Positions 20,560 to 28,707 of a stretch of 64,000 bases of DNA are shown here, piece after piece (position 1 is the stretch's first letter; every line of letters starts with the position of its first letter). Below the pieces are notes generated by a model, which saw nothing but the letters and a program-made list of their open reading frames with translations, made no database searches and was not told the DNA's origin. Origin of the DNA: DATBGO01 sp963695645 (lineage in GTDB: Bacteria; Actinomycetota; Actinomycetes; Streptosporangiales; Streptosporangiaceae); assembly GCA_963695645.1 (NCBI GenBank), contig CAVOHC010000010.1:194481-258480 (forward strand), given 5' to 3'. Made by a program: the position numbers and the translations under genes.

Positions 20560-20984
20560 TGCCCGCACCGGTGCCGGCCGCCCCGTCGGACCTGATTGCC
20601 GCCATGCCCTTTGCGGCGGCCCTCGGCATCACCCTGACGGCGGCTGCTCCGCAGCGGGCAACCGGCGAGATGCGGTGCACCCCGGAGCGGTGTACCGCGG
20701 GCGGAATACTGCACGGAGGTGCGGTCATGGCGCTGGCCGACACCGTGGGCGCTGTCTGCGCCTACTTGAACCTGCCGGAGGGGGCCGCGACCGCGACCAT
20801 CGAGTCCAAGACCAACTTCTTCCGCGGTGTACGGGCGGGGACGACGCTGTACGCAAGCGCGCGGCCGCTGCACGTCGGGCGGTCGTTCATCGTGGTGCAG
20901 ACGGACCTGGCCGACGATTCCGGCCGGGCGATCGGCCAGACGACGCAGACCCAGGCGGTCATCACGCCGAGGCCAGCGGGCTGA
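20559..20984 (+). CDS. PaaI-family hotdog thioesterase
   Basis: This is a 141-aa hotdog-fold acyl-CoA thioesterase. The hallmark GGILHGGAVMALADTVGAVCA gives the HGG loop and the catalytic acidic residue on the long helix; TIESKTNFFRGVRAGT and the closing strands also fit. It likely hydrolyses aryl- or medium-chain acyl-CoA. ATG overlaps the stop of the upstream cupin, and the two form a two-gene unit ended by the hairpin at 21065-21103. Confidence 0.85.
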   Translation: MPAPVPAAPSDLIAAMPFAAALGITLTAAAPQRATGEMRCTPERCTAGGILHGGAVMALADTVGAVCAYLNLPEGAATATIESKTNFFRGVRAGTTLYASARPLHVGRSFIVVQTDLADDSGRAIGQTTQTQAVITPRPAG

Positions 20985-21064
20985 CCGGCCTGGCCGACGC
21001 CGGCCTGGCTGGCCTGCCTGAACGGCCTGCCTGAGCGGCCTGCGCGCCGGGACGCGGCGCGTCA

Positions 21065-21103
21065 CGGGGCCGGGCATAACGGAGGCCGGGATTCCCGGCC
21101 CCG
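21065..21103 (+). terminator. 10-bp GC hairpin after the thioesterase gene
   Basis: CGGGGCCGGG at 21065-21074 pairs perfectly with 21094-21103. An alternative inner pairing of GGCCGGGA with TCCCGGCC lies in the loop. Confidence 0.5.
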
Positions 21104-21647
21104 TCTCGGAATCCTGGCCCCCGCGTTCGTGTGGTCAGCTCATCTCGTGAGCTGACCCATACCGGGCAACCTGGCGGACTGCGGTCCTGTGGCGTCTGCG
21201 CCTGCGGGACTGCGGCTGCGCTGCCGAACGCCAGGACGTGGGGTTTCAAGGCCGCCAGGTTCACCAGGCCATCAGGTAGGCCGATGCTCGTGCGCGCGCA
21301 CCGCACCGGCGTGCTTTGGCCGAGCCGGCCGCTGGGTGCGGCGCGGTGCGGGATGTCAGGATCGGGGCGCGGGCTACGAGGGCGGCAAGACGCGGCGCAG
21401 CAGTATCCGATGTGCGAACGGCATCGGCCTCAGCCCGGTGCATGGCGAACTCCTCCTGCCACGAATGACAGAGGTAGCCGCGCTGCCGGGCCACTTCCAG
21501 GCGCACATTGCGCCCCGAAATTATGATCAGCGCTCCTGCTGCAGTCAAGGCCTGGCGGTCAGGTAAGCACGCCGGCTAAGACCGGGGCCCGGGCAAGACT
21601 GGCTGACCAGGCAGGCCGCGCGTCCGGCTGGGTGGTTAGCAAGACAA
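21104..21647. other. Gene-free intergenic stretch
   Basis: Open frames on both strands here lack start signals, codon bias and recognisable motifs. I see no RNA gene or repeat array. The stretch separates the terminator of the thioesterase unit from the promoter of the ABC operon. Confidence 0.5.
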
Positions 21648-21677
21648 TTGCGGAGTATGCCTGAACCGTGGTACAAC
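21648..21677 (+). promoter_or_regulatory. Candidate promoter of the first polyamine-type ABC operon
   Basis: TTGCGG at 21648-21653 and TACAAC at 21672-21677 are 18 bases apart. The ATG of the ATPase gene lies 7 bases after the -10 box and has no Shine-Dalgarno, so the transcript would be leaderless. Confidence 0.45.
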
Positions 21678-21684
21678 GTGCCGA

Positions 21685-22770
21685 ATGATCGCTGATCCGA
21701 CCCCCGCGGAGCAACCCGCCATCGCGGGTGATATTGCCGCTGGGCGGGAAGCTGTGCATGTCACGGGCCTGCGCAAGAGCTATGGCGCGGTGCGTGCGGT
21801 CGCCGATCTCGACCTGATCGTGCGGGCGGGGGAGTTCTTTACGCTGCTCGGGCCATCCGGGTCGGGGAAGACGACGCTGCTGCGCCTGATCGCCGGATTC
21901 GAACGGCCGGATGCGGGCCGGATCGAGCTCGCCGGGACCGACGTCACCGGGATCCCGCCATATGCGCGGAACGTGAATACCGTCTTCCAGGACTATGCGC
22001 TATTCCCGCATATGACGGTCGCCGGCAATATCGAGTACGGCCTGCGGGTCCGTCGGGTGCCCCGGCAGGAACGCCGTCAGAAGGTCGGCCGCGCGCTGGA
22101 GAGGGTCCGGCTTTCCGCGCTCGGCGAGCGCAGGCCGGCTCAGCTGTCCGGCGGTCAGCGGCAGCGGGTAGCGCTGGCCCGGGCAATCGTCAACGAGCCG
22201 CAGGTGCTGCTGCTCGACGAGCCGCTCGGTGCGCTCGACCTCAAGCTCCGCCAGGAAATGCAGCTTGAGCTCCAGCACGTGCAGCGCGCCGTGGGCATCA
22301 CCTTCATCTACGTGACCCACGACCAGGACGAAGCCCTCTCCATGAGCGACCGGATAGCCGTGCTGAATCACGGGCGCATCGAGCAGGTCGGGACCCCGAT
22401 CGAGGTCTACGAACGGCCGCAGAGCGGTTTCGTGGCCGGATTCATCGGCATCTCCAACCTCATCGAGCGCGAGGGCCGCCAGATCACTGTTCGTCCCGAG
22501 AAGATCAGCCTGCTGTCCGGCGATGAGCCAGCGCCGCCGGGAGCGCAGATCGAGACCGGTCAGGTCCGCGACGTGGTCTACGCGGGCGTGCTGACCCGTT
22601 ACATCGTCGATCTGGACGCCGGAGGCGAGCTTGTCGTCGCCCGGCAGAATGCGGAGGCGCCGACGTTGTCGCCTGCCAGCGGAACCCGGGTCCGCATCGC
22701 CTGGCGCACCGCCCAGGCGTTCACGATTCCACAGGGGCGCGACGAAGATCCGCGCCCGGGGGAGAGGTAG
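21685..22770 (+). CDS. Spermidine/putrescine-type ABC importer, ATPase (PotA-like)
   Basis: This is the ATP-hydrolysing subunit of a membrane importer, 361 aa. Walker A GPSGSGKTTLLRL is near residue 56, Q-loop VFQDYALFPHM, signature LSGGQRQRVALARA, Walker B LLLDEPLGALD and switch VTHDQDEAL. The C-terminal TOBE-type domain (ITVRPEKISLL) is present. It heads a four-gene operon with the lipoprotein and two permeases. Genomic context (two ureohydrolases and amine oxidation genes nearby) agrees with an amine substrate but does not prove it. Confidence 0.92.
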   Translation: MIADPTPAEQPAIAGDIAAGREAVHVTGLRKSYGAVRAVADLDLIVRAGEFFTLLGPSGSGKTTLLRLIAGFERPDAGRIELAGTDVTGIPPYARNVNTVFQDYALFPHMTVAGNIEYGLRVRRVPRQERRQKVGRALERVRLSALGERRPAQLSGGQRQRVALARAIVNEPQVLLLDEPLGALDLKLRQEMQLELQHVQRAVGITFIYVTHDQDEALSMSDRIAVLNHGRIEQVGTPIEVYERPQSGFVAGFIGISNLIEREGRQITVRPEKISLLSGDEPAPPGAQIETGQVRDVVYAGVLTRYIVDLDAGGELVVARQNAEAPTLSPASGTRVRIAWRTAQAFTIPQGRDEDPRPGER

Positions 22771-22774
22771 GCCA

Positions 22775-24016
22775 ATGATGAGGTCCGGGATGTGGGGACT
22801 TCCGCGTGCCACCAAGGGCGCGCTGATCCTGGCGGCCGCCGCGCTGGTCGCGGCCGGCTGCGGCAGCAGCGGTAGCAGCACCGGCGGCAGCGGGGGAGGC
22901 GGTGGCTCGGCCGGCGCTGGCGCCGCAAGCCAGGTGCCGACGGCCGGCCTTCCGGTGCTCAAGTCGATCGGGAAGGGCGAGGGCACGCTCAACCTCATCG
23001 CCTGGGAGGGCTACCTGCAGCCGCTGTGGGTGGACCCGTTCCAGAAGCAGACCGGCTGCCAGGTGCACGCTACTTACGCGGGCACCTCCGATCAGATGGT
23101 CGCGCTGATGAAGAACGGCGGCGGCGGCCAGTACGACATGGTCTCGTCATCCGGTGACGCGGACCTGCGGATCATTTACGCGGGTGATGCGCATCCGGTC
23201 AACATCGGCCTGATACCGAGCTGGAACGACTTCTTCCCGGCCTTCAAGTCGCCGGCCTTTAACACCGTCAACGGGGTGCACTACGGGGTCTCGTTGCAAT
23301 GGGGCCCGAACGTCCTCATGTACAACAAGAAGTCCTTCTCCACGGCCCCCACGTCGTGGAACGTTATCTACAACCCGAAATACAAGGGCCAGGTAACGGT
23401 TCCCGATAACCCGATCCAGATCGCGGACGCGGCCCTGTACCTCAAGACTGCCCAGCCGTCGCTGCACATCACCGATCCCTACGAGCTGACCCAGCCGCAG
23501 TTCCAGGCGGCGGTCGGGCTGCTGGCCAAGCAGCGGCCGCTGATCAAGAAATACTGGGACCTTGCCTCCCAGGAGATCTCCGAGTTCAAGAACGGTGACG
23601 CGATCGTCGGTGCCGGGTGGCCGTACCAGGTGAGCGCCCTGAAGGGGACGAACTTCCCGATCGGCTCGGTGGTCCCGGCCGAGGGTGCGACCGGCTGGGC
23701 CGACACCTGGATGCTGGCTGCCAAGGCACCGCATCCCAACTGCGCGTACCTGTGGCTGCGGTACATCAGCACGCCGAAGGTGCAGGCGGAGCAGGCAGTG
23801 AACTACGGCGAGACCCCGGACAACCAGCTCGCCTGCAGCTACATGGACCAGATCCAGAAAGGCTCCTGCGCGGAGTATCACGCCAACGCTCCAGCCAGCT
23901 ACTTCAAGTCGATCTCGCTGTGGAAGACGCCGGTCCCGACCTGCGATAACGGCAAGCCCGACTGCGTGCCCTACTCGGCCTGGCAACAGGCCTGGACAAC
24001 CCAGGTAGTCCAGTAG
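22775..24016 (+). CDS. Polyamine-type substrate-binding lipoprotein (PotD-like)
   Basis: This extracytoplasmic binding protein, 413 aa, presents the solute to the permeases. It has a lipoprotein signal (GALILAAAALVAAGC with lipobox LVAAGC) and a Gly/Ser linker, followed by the PotD fold: GTLNLIAWEGYL, TSDQMVALMKNGGGGQYDMV and WGPNVLMYNKKSF. ATG at 22775 follows GGAGAGG by about 7 bases; ATG at 22778 is adjacent. It starts 4 bases after the ATPase stop. Confidence 0.92.
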   Translation: MMRSGMWGLPRATKGALILAAAALVAAGCGSSGSSTGGSGGGGGSAGAGAASQVPTAGLPVLKSIGKGEGTLNLIAWEGYLQPLWVDPFQKQTGCQVHATYAGTSDQMVALMKNGGGGQYDMVSSSGDADLRIIYAGDAHPVNIGLIPSWNDFFPAFKSPAFNTVNGVHYGVSLQWGPNVLMYNKKSFSTAPTSWNVIYNPKYKGQVTVPDNPIQIADAALYLKTAQPSLHITDPYELTQPQFQAAVGLLAKQRPLIKKYWDLASQEISEFKNGDAIVGAGWPYQVSALKGTNFPIGSVVPAEGATGWADTWMLAAKAPHPNCAYLWLRYISTPKVQAEQAVNYGETPDNQLACSYMDQIQKGSCAEYHANAPASYFKSISLWKTPVPTCDNGKPDCVPYSAWQQAWTTQVVQ

Positions 24017-24218
24017 CGATGAGCCAGCCAGGGACCGGGGGCGGCCCGGTGGCCGCCCCCGGCCCGGGCCGGCCCCGGGCCCTGGCGCGGTCTCCGGCAC
24101 GGGGGCGCCTCGCGGCCGGGGTGAACCCGACCAGCGGTGGTCCCGCTTCTCGGCGGCGCTCTGGCGCCGGCCGTGGGCGCGGGCCACCCTGCTGCTGACG
24201 CCCGCCCTGGCCTGGTTC

Positions 24219-25007
24219 GTGCTGATCTACCTGGCTGCGCTGGCGGTCCTGCTCATCACGGCGTTCTGGCGGATCAACGCCTTCACGACCAACATCGAGC
24301 GGGTCTGGAACATCGACAACTTCACGCTGATCTTCGGCAACGCGGCCTACCGCGCGATCGTGCTGCGTACCGTCGGGATAGCAGCCGGGGTCACCGTGGT
24401 CGACGCCATCATCGCGCTCCCGTTCGCCTACTACATGGCGAGAATCGCGTCGGGGCGGACCCGGACCCTGCTGTACGTGGCGATCCTGCTGCCGCTGTGG
24501 GCCAGCTACCTGGCCCGGGTCTACGCGTGGCTGCTGATCTTCACCCACGACGGGGTCCTCAACTGGACGCTCGGGAAGCTCGGCGCCGGGTCGGTCAGCC
24601 TCATCTACACGAACTGGGCGGTGTTCATCGTCTTCTGCTATGTGTGGCTGCCGTTCATGATCATCCCGGTTTACGCGGCCCTGGAACGCATCCCGCCCTC
24701 GCAGATCGAGGCGTCCCAGGACCTCGGTGCCCGCACCTGGCGGACCGCCCGGCTGGTCATCCTGCCGCTGGTCCTGCCCGGCCTGGTGGCAGGCTCCATT
24801 TTCACGTTCTCGCTCACGCTCGGCGACTTCATCACGCCGATCCTGATCGGCGGCGCCGGCTCGACGTTCATGGGCAACGTCATCGAGCAGAACGTCGGGA
24901 TCTCGAATAATGTGCCGTTCGCCGCGGCGATGGCCCTCATCCCGATGGCCATCATGGCCGTCTACCTGCTGGGCGCCCGGGCACTCGGCGCGTTCAAGGC
25001 GCTCTAG
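24219..25007 (+). CDS. Polyamine-type ABC permease (PotB-like), 5' end uncertain
   Basis: This membrane subunit, with the EAA loop EASQDLGARTWRTARLVILPLVLPG, couples to the ATPase. The GTG at 24219 lies inside the first membrane helix. The same frame is open further upstream and reads RWSRFSAALWRRPWARATLLLTPALAWF, the expected cytoplasmic start plus TM1, but it has no ATG, GTG or TTG back to the previous gene. An ATG at 24019, 2 bases after the binding-protein stop, is in another frame, so one base seems missing in the GC-rich run between 24030 and 24120. The intact protein would be about 329 aa with six helices. Confidence 0.8.
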   Translation: MLIYLAALAVLLITAFWRINAFTTNIERVWNIDNFTLIFGNAAYRAIVLRTVGIAAGVTVVDAIIALPFAYYMARIASGRTRTLLYVAILLPLWASYLARVYAWLLIFTHDGVLNWTLGKLGAGSVSLIYTNWAVFIVFCYVWLPFMIIPVYAALERIPPSQIEASQDLGARTWRTARLVILPLVLPGLVAGSIFTFSLTLGDFITPILIGGAGSTFMGNVIEQNVGISNNVPFAAAMALIPMAIMAVYLLGARALGAFKAL

Positions 25008-25835
25008 ATGGAGTCGCGCGGGCTGCGGATCGGGCTGCGGATCTGGGTCGGGCTGGTGCTTGCCTTCCTCTTCGTCCCGATCATCTTGATCATGCTCTAC
25101 GCGTTCGACCGGTCGGTGGTCGAGAGCTGGCCGATCTCCGGGTTCACGTTCCGCTGGTTCTCCATCGCCTGGCACGACCCGCAGGTGCGCGCCGCCTTCG
25201 TCCTGTCGGTCAAGGTCGCCGTGGCGGCGACGGCCATCGCTATGGCGCTGGGGTCCGCGGTGGCTTACGCAGTGCACAACTTCGCGTTCTTTGGCCGCGA
25301 GTCGATCTCGTTCCTGCTCATCCTGCCGCTCGCGCTGCCCGGCATCATCACCGGCATCGCGCTGAACTCGTTCTTCTCGTTCACCGGCGTCCAGCTGTCG
25401 ATCTGGACGATCATCATCGGGCACGCGACGTTCTGCATCGTGGTGGTCTACAACAACGTGGTGGCCAGGCTGCGCCGGGTCCCTGGCTCGTACGCGGAAG
25501 CCTCGATGGACCTCGGTGCGCGGGGCTGGCAGACGCTGCGTTACGTGACGCTGCCGCTGGTCCGGACGGTGCTGGTGTCTGGCGCGCTGCTTGCGTTCGC
25601 GCTCTCCTTTGACGAAGTCATCGTCACGGTGTTCACTGCGGGCGCGCAGAACACGCTGCCGCTCTGGATCTTCGGCGCCATCCGGCTCGGCCAGCAGCTG
25701 CCCGAGGTGAACGCGGTGGTGTCGATCGTGATTGTGCTGACCATCATTCCGGTGGTGCTGGCAGCGCGGATCGCGGGCGCGGCCGGCCTGGCCAGGTCAG
25801 GCCGGGCCAGCCCGGTCGAAGGGCCCGGCCACTGA
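25008..25835 (+). CDS. Polyamine-type ABC permease (PotC-like)
   Basis: This is the second membrane subunit, 275 aa with six predicted helices (first IWVGLVLAFLFVPIILIMLYA) and the EAA loop EASMDLGARGWQTLRYVTLP that docks on the ATPase. The ATG follows the TAG of the upstream permease without a gap, so the two are coupled. The stop codon is immediately followed by a 16-bp tandem repeat array. Confidence 0.92.
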   Translation: MESRGLRIGLRIWVGLVLAFLFVPIILIMLYAFDRSVVESWPISGFTFRWFSIAWHDPQVRAAFVLSVKVAVAATAIAMALGSAVAYAVHNFAFFGRESISFLLILPLALPGIITGIALNSFFSFTGVQLSIWTIIIGHATFCIVVVYNNVVARLRRVPGSYAEASMDLGARGWQTLRYVTLPLVRTVLVSGALLAFALSFDEVIVTVFTAGAQNTLPLWIFGAIRLGQQLPEVNAVVSIVIVLTIIPVVLAARIAGAAGLARSGRASPVEGPGH

Positions 25836-25956
25836 CCCGGTCGGCTACTGGCCCGGTCGGCTACTGGCCCGGTCGGCTACTGGCCCGGTCGGCTACTGGC
25901 CCGGTCGGCTACTGGCCCGGTCGGCTACTGGCCCGGTCGGCTACTGGCCCGGTCGG
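25836..25956. repeat. 16-bp tandem repeat, 7.6 copies
   Basis: Seven exact copies of CCCGGTCGGCTACTGG run from 25836 to 25947, then 9 bases of an eighth. The array starts right after the stop of the ABC operon. Exact identity between copies suggests recent expansion. Confidence 0.95.
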
Positions 25957-26019
25957 GGATGTCGGCTTTACCTGCCTGCAAGCTCGCGGCAGCTGACAGC
26001 GCGCAGGTAGACTCCCGCG

Positions 26020-26901
26020 ATGCTGATCGATTGTTTCGTCGGCGTGCCGGTAGATTCGTCGGGCGCCTTCGTCGGCTGTGAGCGGATGCCGGCCGCGCTG
26101 CGCGCCGCCGGGCTCGCTAGCGAACTCGGCGCGGCCGACCTGGGCAACCTGCAGGTGGCGCTCGCCGATCCGGTCCGTGACTCGGCATCCGGGATCATCG
26201 GCCTGGCCAGCCTTGTCGCGGCGACCGACGTGATCCGCCTTGCCACCAGGGAGGTGCTCCGCTCCGCCCGCCGCCCGCTGCTCGTGGGCGGCTGCTGCAG
26301 CCTGCTCATCGGAGTGGCCGCCGCGCTCAGCGACGTGTCGCCGGGCGCCGGGCTGGCCTTCATCGACGGGCATCTCGACTTCTACAGCGGCACGTCAAGC
26401 CCGACCGGCGAGGCGGCCGACATGGAGCTAGCGTTGATCCTCGGCATCGGGCCGGCTGAGCTCACCGGGCTGACCGGCGGTGAAAGGCTGCTAGATCCGG
26501 CGGCCGTTGTGCATCTCGGAGCCAGGGACCAGCAGGAGGCTGCCGATTGCGGGGCCCCCGACCCGCAGGCCTGCGCCCCGGGAATGCGGCAAGTGAGTTA
26601 CGAGCAGATCCTGTCGCAGGGCCCCGCCGCCGTCGGCGCGGCGGCGGCAGCCAGGCTCGGCGCGCTGCCGGGGTTCTGGATCCACCTCGACCTCGACGTG
26701 TTGTCGACGGCAGCCTTCCCTGCGGTGGACTATCCGCAGCCGGGCGGCCTTGACGCCGGACAGTTGCATAATCTGCTGCGCCCGCTTACTACCGCGCCGG
26801 GATTCCGCGGTATGGACGTCACGATCCTGAACCCGACCAAGGACCCCGGCGGGGAGTCGGCCAGGCGAGCCGTGCGGATACTGGCCGGAGTCCTTGCCTG
26901 A
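26020..26901 (+). CDS. Arginase/ureohydrolase-fold protein with altered metal site
   Basis: This 293-aa protein has the ureohydrolase fold. The DAHxD motif appears as IDGHLDFY and the second metal motif as HLDLDVLS. The first metal motif, GGDHS in classical arginases, reads GGCCS (nt 26290-26304), so the histidine ligand is Cys and the preceding Asp is Cys. Actinobacterial arginase-like proteins often have GGDC, but GGCC is further from the norm. Activity on a guanidino substrate is doubtful. TAGACT at 26008-26013, 6 bases before the ATG, suggests a leaderless transcript. It lies downstream of the first amine importer. Confidence 0.8.
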   Translation: MLIDCFVGVPVDSSGAFVGCERMPAALRAAGLASELGAADLGNLQVALADPVRDSASGIIGLASLVAATDVIRLATREVLRSARRPLLVGGCCSLLIGVAAALSDVSPGAGLAFIDGHLDFYSGTSSPTGEAADMELALILGIGPAELTGLTGGERLLDPAAVVHLGARDQQEAADCGAPDPQACAPGMRQVSYEQILSQGPAAVGAAAAARLGALPGFWIHLDLDVLSTAAFPAVDYPQPGGLDAGQLHNLLRPLTTAPGFRGMDVTILNPTKDPGGESARRAVRILAGVLA

Positions 26902-26938
26902 CCGCGGTGCCGCAGGCGTGGTCGGCCGGGTCAGCCCC

Positions 26939-28444
26939 TCAGGACGCGTTCAGCTTGGTCCCGAGGGTCTGGTAATCCACGTCCACCCGGTCGAGGATCT
27001 GCTGGACATTTGTGCTGGCGAGAATCGCCTCGTACTGCGCGACCGACGTGACGTGGCCGAGCCGGAGAAGCAGCTGACCGGCCTGCGATGACGCGGATGC
27101 CAGCTGGTCGGCGGCGGAAGTGGTCGCCCCGTTAGGCATGGCGGTGCCCTGCACCGACGTTCCGAATGCGTCAAATGCCTGGCTAGCCTGCCGGTCCAGA
27201 GCGGTGACGCAGCCTATGTCGCTGTGGCAGTCAGCGGACTTGGCCTGGAATGAGGACAAGGTCTTGCTGAGCGTGGAATAGGCGGCCTGGACCTGGTTGA
27301 TGGCGTTGTTCCTGGTAACTACGGCATTCGCGGCTTTGCCCAGCGCCAGGCTAATCAAGATGGAGTAGACCACGAGCAATACGAGGCCCAGGCCGAGGAA
27401 CAGGCCGATCAGCCTTCTGGCCGCTCGGGACAGCACGAGCTGCCATGGCTGCCCAACGGTCGCCGGGGCGAAGGGCATCGCGTAAGCCGGAGGGCCCGCC
27501 GTGCCGTGGAAGCCGGCTGGTTCGGCGGCAAAGCTCGCGGGCTCGGGTGGGAAGCCGCCGGCCTCGCTCACCGGCTGCGCTGTGAAAGCGCCGGGCCCGG
27601 CTATGAAGGCGCCAGGCTGGGCCGGGAAGGCGCCGGGCCCGGCTATGAAGGCGCCGGGCTGGGCGGGGAAGGCGCCGGGCTCGGCTATGACGGCGCCGGG
27701 CTCGGCCGGGAAGGCGCCGGGCTGGGCCGGGAAGGCGCCGGGCTCGGCTATGAAGGCGCCGGGCTGGGCCGGGAAGGTGTTTGCAGCGCCAGTTACGACC
27801 TCGCCTTCCGTCGGCCGGTCGCCGAACAGCGCGTTCGGGTATTCGCCGGTGAGCAGCGCCATGTAGCCGATGTACCGGATGGAGTAGCGGATGACGGCCG
27901 CGTAGGCCTGGTAAAGCTCTGCTGGCATGATCCCGGTCACCAGCACGACCAGCCAGGTGACGAACAGCATGATGGTCTGCGCGCCATAGCCAAGGACCAT
28001 GACGAGGACGGTGGCAGGGATGGCAAGGATGATCCGGAAGAAGACCGCGAGCCGGTTCAGCGGACCAGGCGGTGGTACCGCCAGGCGCACCGGGTAATCG
28101 CTGTCCCCGAGCGCGAACGGCGGATAGGCCCCGGTCAGCAGCAGGCAGTAGGAGTTGACGCGGGCCTGCCAATGCAGCCACCCGGAAAGGTAGTCTTCCG
28201 CGAACCGGGGCAGGCGGCCGGTAAAGAGAGCACCGAACCAGCCGATCACCGCGACAATCTCGGCGACGAAGCTCAGCACCGCGAGCGCGATCAGATGCGG
28301 GAGCGCCAGGAAGATCCGTAGGAGTACAGACAGCCGCTGCTGTGGGGCGCGGTCAGGAAACGCCAGCAGGATTGGCGACCGGCCGCCGAAAGCACCGCCT
28401 TGCGCCTGCGGTGCAGATCCGGACGGGGAGGGAATAGCGGTCAT
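26939..28444 (-). CDS. DUF4389 membrane protein with PGAF-type repeats
   Basis: This 501-aa integral-membrane protein has two DUF4389-like modules (RLSVLLRIFLALPHLIAL and RLAVFFRIILAIPATVLV, each with LLTGxYPPFALGDxxYPVRL-type loops). A cytoplasmic linker at about residues 221-285 consists of about eight repeats of the type PGAFPAQ/PGAFIAE. One more helix (LIGLFLGLGLVLLVVYSILI) leads to an extracellular C-terminal domain with a cysteine pair (SADCHSDIGC). ATG at 28444 has AAGGAG 7 bases upstream. The repeat region is a 24-base tandem array in the DNA. Function is unknown. Confidence 0.8.
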   Translation of the reverse strand: MTAIPSPSGSAPQAQGGAFGGRSPILLAFPDRAPQQRLSVLLRIFLALPHLIALAVLSFVAEIVAVIGWFGALFTGRLPRFAEDYLSGWLHWQARVNSYCLLLTGAYPPFALGDSDYPVRLAVPPPGPLNRLAVFFRIILAIPATVLVMVLGYGAQTIMLFVTWLVVLVTGIMPAELYQAYAAVIRYSIRYIGYMALLTGEYPNALFGDRPTEGEVVTGAANTFPAQPGAFIAEPGAFPAQPGAFPAEPGAVIAEPGAFPAQPGAFIAGPGAFPAQPGAFIAGPGAFTAQPVSEAGGFPPEPASFAAEPAGFHGTAGPPAYAMPFAPATVGQPWQLVLSRAARRLIGLFLGLGLVLLVVYSILISLALGKAANAVVTRNNAINQVQAAYSTLSKTLSSFQAKSADCHSDIGCVTALDRQASQAFDAFGTSVQGTAMPNGATTSAADQLASASSQAGQLLLRLGHVTSVAQYEAILASTNVQQILDRVDVDYQTLGTKLNAS

Positions 28445-28534
28445 GTCCACGCTCCTTTGCCGACCAGTTACCGTACTAGGGTCAGTGCTGCCGAAACAGG
28501 GCAAGGACAGATATTTCCCGGCGAGAGTCAGGGA

Positions 28535-28573
28535 CTTGGCGCTCTCGCTTGGCGCTCTCGCTTGGCGCTCTCG
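28535..28573. repeat. 13-bp tandem repeat, 3 copies
   Basis: Three exact copies of CTTGGCGCTCTCG lie in the divergent promoter region between the DUF4389 gene and the Rieske oxygenase. Confidence 0.9.
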
Positions 28574-28670
28574 CTCACCGGGTCGCGGAACTGTCGGCAG
28601 GCGGCTCCGGCACCCTCGGCTGTTGTGAGGCAGGCTGGCCCGGGCCGCGGCCAGGCTCGGCAACTGCGCG

Positions 28671-28700
28671 CTGGACAGGCGCTCCGGGGCTGCCTACTCT
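28671..28700 (+). promoter_or_regulatory. Candidate promoter of the Rieske oxygenase
   Basis: CTGGAC at 28671-28676 and TACTCT at 28695-28700 are 18 bases apart. The start codon follows the -10 box by 7 bases, so the mRNA would be leaderless. No TetR operator of the type found at 31278 is present here. Confidence 0.45.
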
Positions 28701-28707
28701 TGACTGT

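Noticed and set aside
21131..21566. Two overlapping plus-strand frames of 125-131 codons
   Set aside because: No start signals, no motif and poor codon bias; treated as intergenic.
23904..25424. Open frame of over 500 codons on the minus strand
   Set aside because: It is the antisense shadow of the two permease genes; Arg/Asp/Glu-rich composition with no family resemblance.
28671..28707. TetR operator upstream of the Rieske oxygenase
   Set aside because: No match to the 20-bp motif; membership of the regulon rests only on position.
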